Assembly: GCA_018381595.1 (NCBI GenBank)
Contig: JAGZRP010000040.1
Coordinates: 1 to 6,645 of the forward strand
From: Bacillota bacterium
GTDB taxonomy: Bacteria > Bacillota_I > Bacilli_A > RF39 > UBA660
Direction of reading: 5' to 3'
Length of the DNA stretch: 6,645 nt
Positions 5,764 to 6,645 of this stretch are shown here, in pieces. The notes under the pieces are model-generated. The model saw only the letters and a list, made by a program, of their open reading frames with translations, was not told where the DNA came from and did not search any database. The translations under genes and the position numbers were made by a program. Numbering within the stretch: position 1 is the first letter of the stretch; every line of letters begins with the position of its first letter.

Positions 5764-6477
5764 ATGAATTTGTTAAAAGAAAATATAGAAAAACAAATCC
5801 AAGAAGAAACAAGAAACCGAATTATGATAGGATCCAACTTATTTCAATTTATTGTCCAAAAGAAAATAGAAGAACATGAAAAGTATAGTAGTCTTTTTAA
5901 AAATATGAATGATTCCCTGATTTTTCAATGTATCGAAAAGATAGGACTTGAGAAATTATTAAAAGGGTTTGGAATCGAAGTAGAGCCTGATTTGTATTTG
6001 AATTATTTGTATCAATTTGAAAATAGTGAAAAATTGATTCCTTTTTTATTTTTAGCACAATTAGATTTTCTTTATCATTCATATCAAGAACTGTTTCAAC
6101 AACATGGTTTTACTGCCTTTCATAAAACAGAAGATGGATACAGTTTAGTGATTGATAAAAATTTATATTCTGTAACATCATTAGATAAGAAAAATGAACA
6201 TTATATAGCTACACTTGCTCGGAAACTAGAAGGAGATATTATAATTTGTTTGATTCAATCCATGATTGGAAAAAAGTTACATGTCTTGATTTCAAAAGAT
6301 GGAAGTATTTATGATCCTATCAATCAAATAATTATGAATGAACAAGATTATGTGCAAATATATCATCCAGAAAAGATAGTGGATATTCATGAAGATACAT
6401 TTTCTCTTGTGAATGAAATTTCCGAACAATATGATTTCTCTTATCAGAAAAAAATTAGACCTATCATTCACAAATAA
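5764..6477 (+). CDS. Protein of unknown function between tmcAL and the DUF177 gene
   Basis: This gene encodes 237 residues with no signal peptide or clear membrane helix. The most hydrophobic stretch (LIPFLFLAQLDFLYH, 91-105) is short and looks like a buried helix. The N-terminal ~110 residues appear helical and charged. The C-terminal half looks alpha/beta: YSLVIDKNLYSVTSLDKK, then EGDIIICLIQSMIGKKLHVL, then SKDGSIYDPIN (177-187). I do not recognise the family. The start at 5764 is chosen because AAAGGAAG (5750-5757) precedes it; a TTG at 5734 in the same frame lacks a site and overlaps the tmcAL promoter. No terminator follows, and the next promoter starts 3 bases after the stop, so transcripts probably continue into the DUF177 gene. 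That neighbourhood (tRNA modification, ribosomal protein L32) is a hint only. Confidence 0.85.
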   Translation: MNLLKENIEKQIQEETRNRIMIGSNLFQFIVQKKIEEHEKYSSLFKNMNDSLIFQCIEKIGLEKLLKGFGIEVEPDLYLNYLYQFENSEKLIPFLFLAQLDFLYHSYQELFQQHGFTAFHKTEDGYSLVIDKNLYSVTSLDKKNEHYIATLARKLEGDIIICLIQSMIGKKLHVLISKDGSIYDPINQIIMNEQDYVQIYHPEKIVDIHEDTFSLVNEISEQYDFSYQKKIRPIIHK

Positions 6478-6480
6478 TAT

Positions 6481-6509
6481 TTGCATTTTCTCTTACTCTT
6501 GTGTATAAT
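6481..6509 (+). promoter_or_regulatory. Sigma-A promoter of the DUF177 gene
   Basis: TTGCAT (6481-6486) and TATAAT (6504-6509) are 17 bases apart. The -10 is perfect and the -35 matches four of six. Transcription would start near 6516, leaving a leader of about 14 bases. The promoter begins just after the stop codon of the preceding gene, so the DUF177 gene can be expressed alone or by read-through. Confidence 0.75.
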
Positions 6510-6529
6510 GTAGGTCGTGGTGGTGAAAT

Positions 6530-6645
6530 ATGAATATAGATTTAACACAATTAAAAAGTCATATTGTGAATCAATTTGCATTTGATGATACAATAACAAT
6601 TCCTAAAGAATTATTAGAACAGTCTGATTTGTTAGATTTTAAAGA
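6530..6645 (+). CDS. DUF177/YceD-family protein, N-terminal part, cut by window edge
   Basis: Only 38 codons are visible, beginning MNIDLTQLKSHIVNQFAF and continuing past an IPKELLE segment. The opening xIDLxQLK and the following F.FD.T.T pattern resemble the start of DUF177/YceD (B. subtilis YlbN) proteins. In bacteria these are typically ~160-180 residues, lie directly upstream of rpmF (ribosomal protein L32), and have been linked to large-subunit rRNA metabolism. The presence of tmcAL nearby fits, since B. subtilis has ylbM-ylbN-rpmF in order. The ATG is preceded by GGTGGTGA (6519-6526) and a sigma-A promoter. The fragment is short, so the family call rests partly on context. Confidence 0.65.
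   Translation, partial: MNIDLTQLKSHIVNQFAFDDTITIPKELLEQSDLLDFK

Noticed and set aside
5920..6330. Cys162/His173/Asp184 of the 237-residue protein considered as a cysteine-protease or transglutaminase triad
   Set aside because: The Cys-His distance of 11 residues is much shorter than in those families and no other family motif is present.

Overview
The window is AT-rich (roughly one third GC by eye) and reads as chromosomal DNA of a low-GC Bacillota, most likely a member of the Bacilli or an Erysipelotrichia-like gut lineage. The grounds are strong GAGGTGAT/AAAGGAAG ribosome binding sites, sigma-A promoters close to consensus, a spore coat protein of the CotD family, a typical Firmicutes TmcAL, and a pseudopilin-like protein with a lectin-like C-terminal domain of a kind common in uncultured gut Firmicutes. 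All six visible stop codons are TAA or TAG. Tryptophan is TGG and no long frame is interrupted by TGA, so the standard bacterial code fits. The genus cannot be named from this window.

Layout from left to right. (1) The 3' part of a pseudopilin-like surface protein ends at 1054, followed by its own terminator. (2) A convergent lysine-rich protein of 533 residues and unknown function (1137-2738, minus) has its own GAAA-loop terminator and a near-consensus sigma-A promoter. (3) Divergent from it is ffh (2850-4154, plus), the protein subunit of the signal recognition particle; its terminator stem begins in the last codons of the gene. (4) A short Cys/His-rich CotD-family spore coat gene (4252-4530, plus) sits behind a textbook sigma-K promoter. 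(5) Convergent to it is tmcAL (4541-5689, minus), the tRNA-Met cytidine acetate ligase; the two share one bidirectional terminator that overlaps the end of tmcAL. (6) Divergent from tmcAL is a gene of unknown function (5764-6477, plus). (7) The first 38 codons of a DUF177/YceD-like protein follow, behind its own promoter, cut by the window edge.

The genes do not form one pathway. ffh and tmcAL serve protein targeting and tRNA modification. The DUF177 gene is usually paired with rpmF (ribosomal protein L32), which would lie just beyond the right edge. The coat gene belongs to late mother-cell sporulation, and the left-hand protein to the cell surface. Every gene except the last pair appears to be its own transcription unit with its own promoter or terminator. 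No gap between genes exceeds 300 bases. No tRNA, rRNA, CRISPR array, insertion sequence or obvious prophage was seen. The points most worth following are the lectin-like C-terminus of the left-hand protein (possible variable region), the internal duplication in the 533-residue protein, and the sigma-K promoter.
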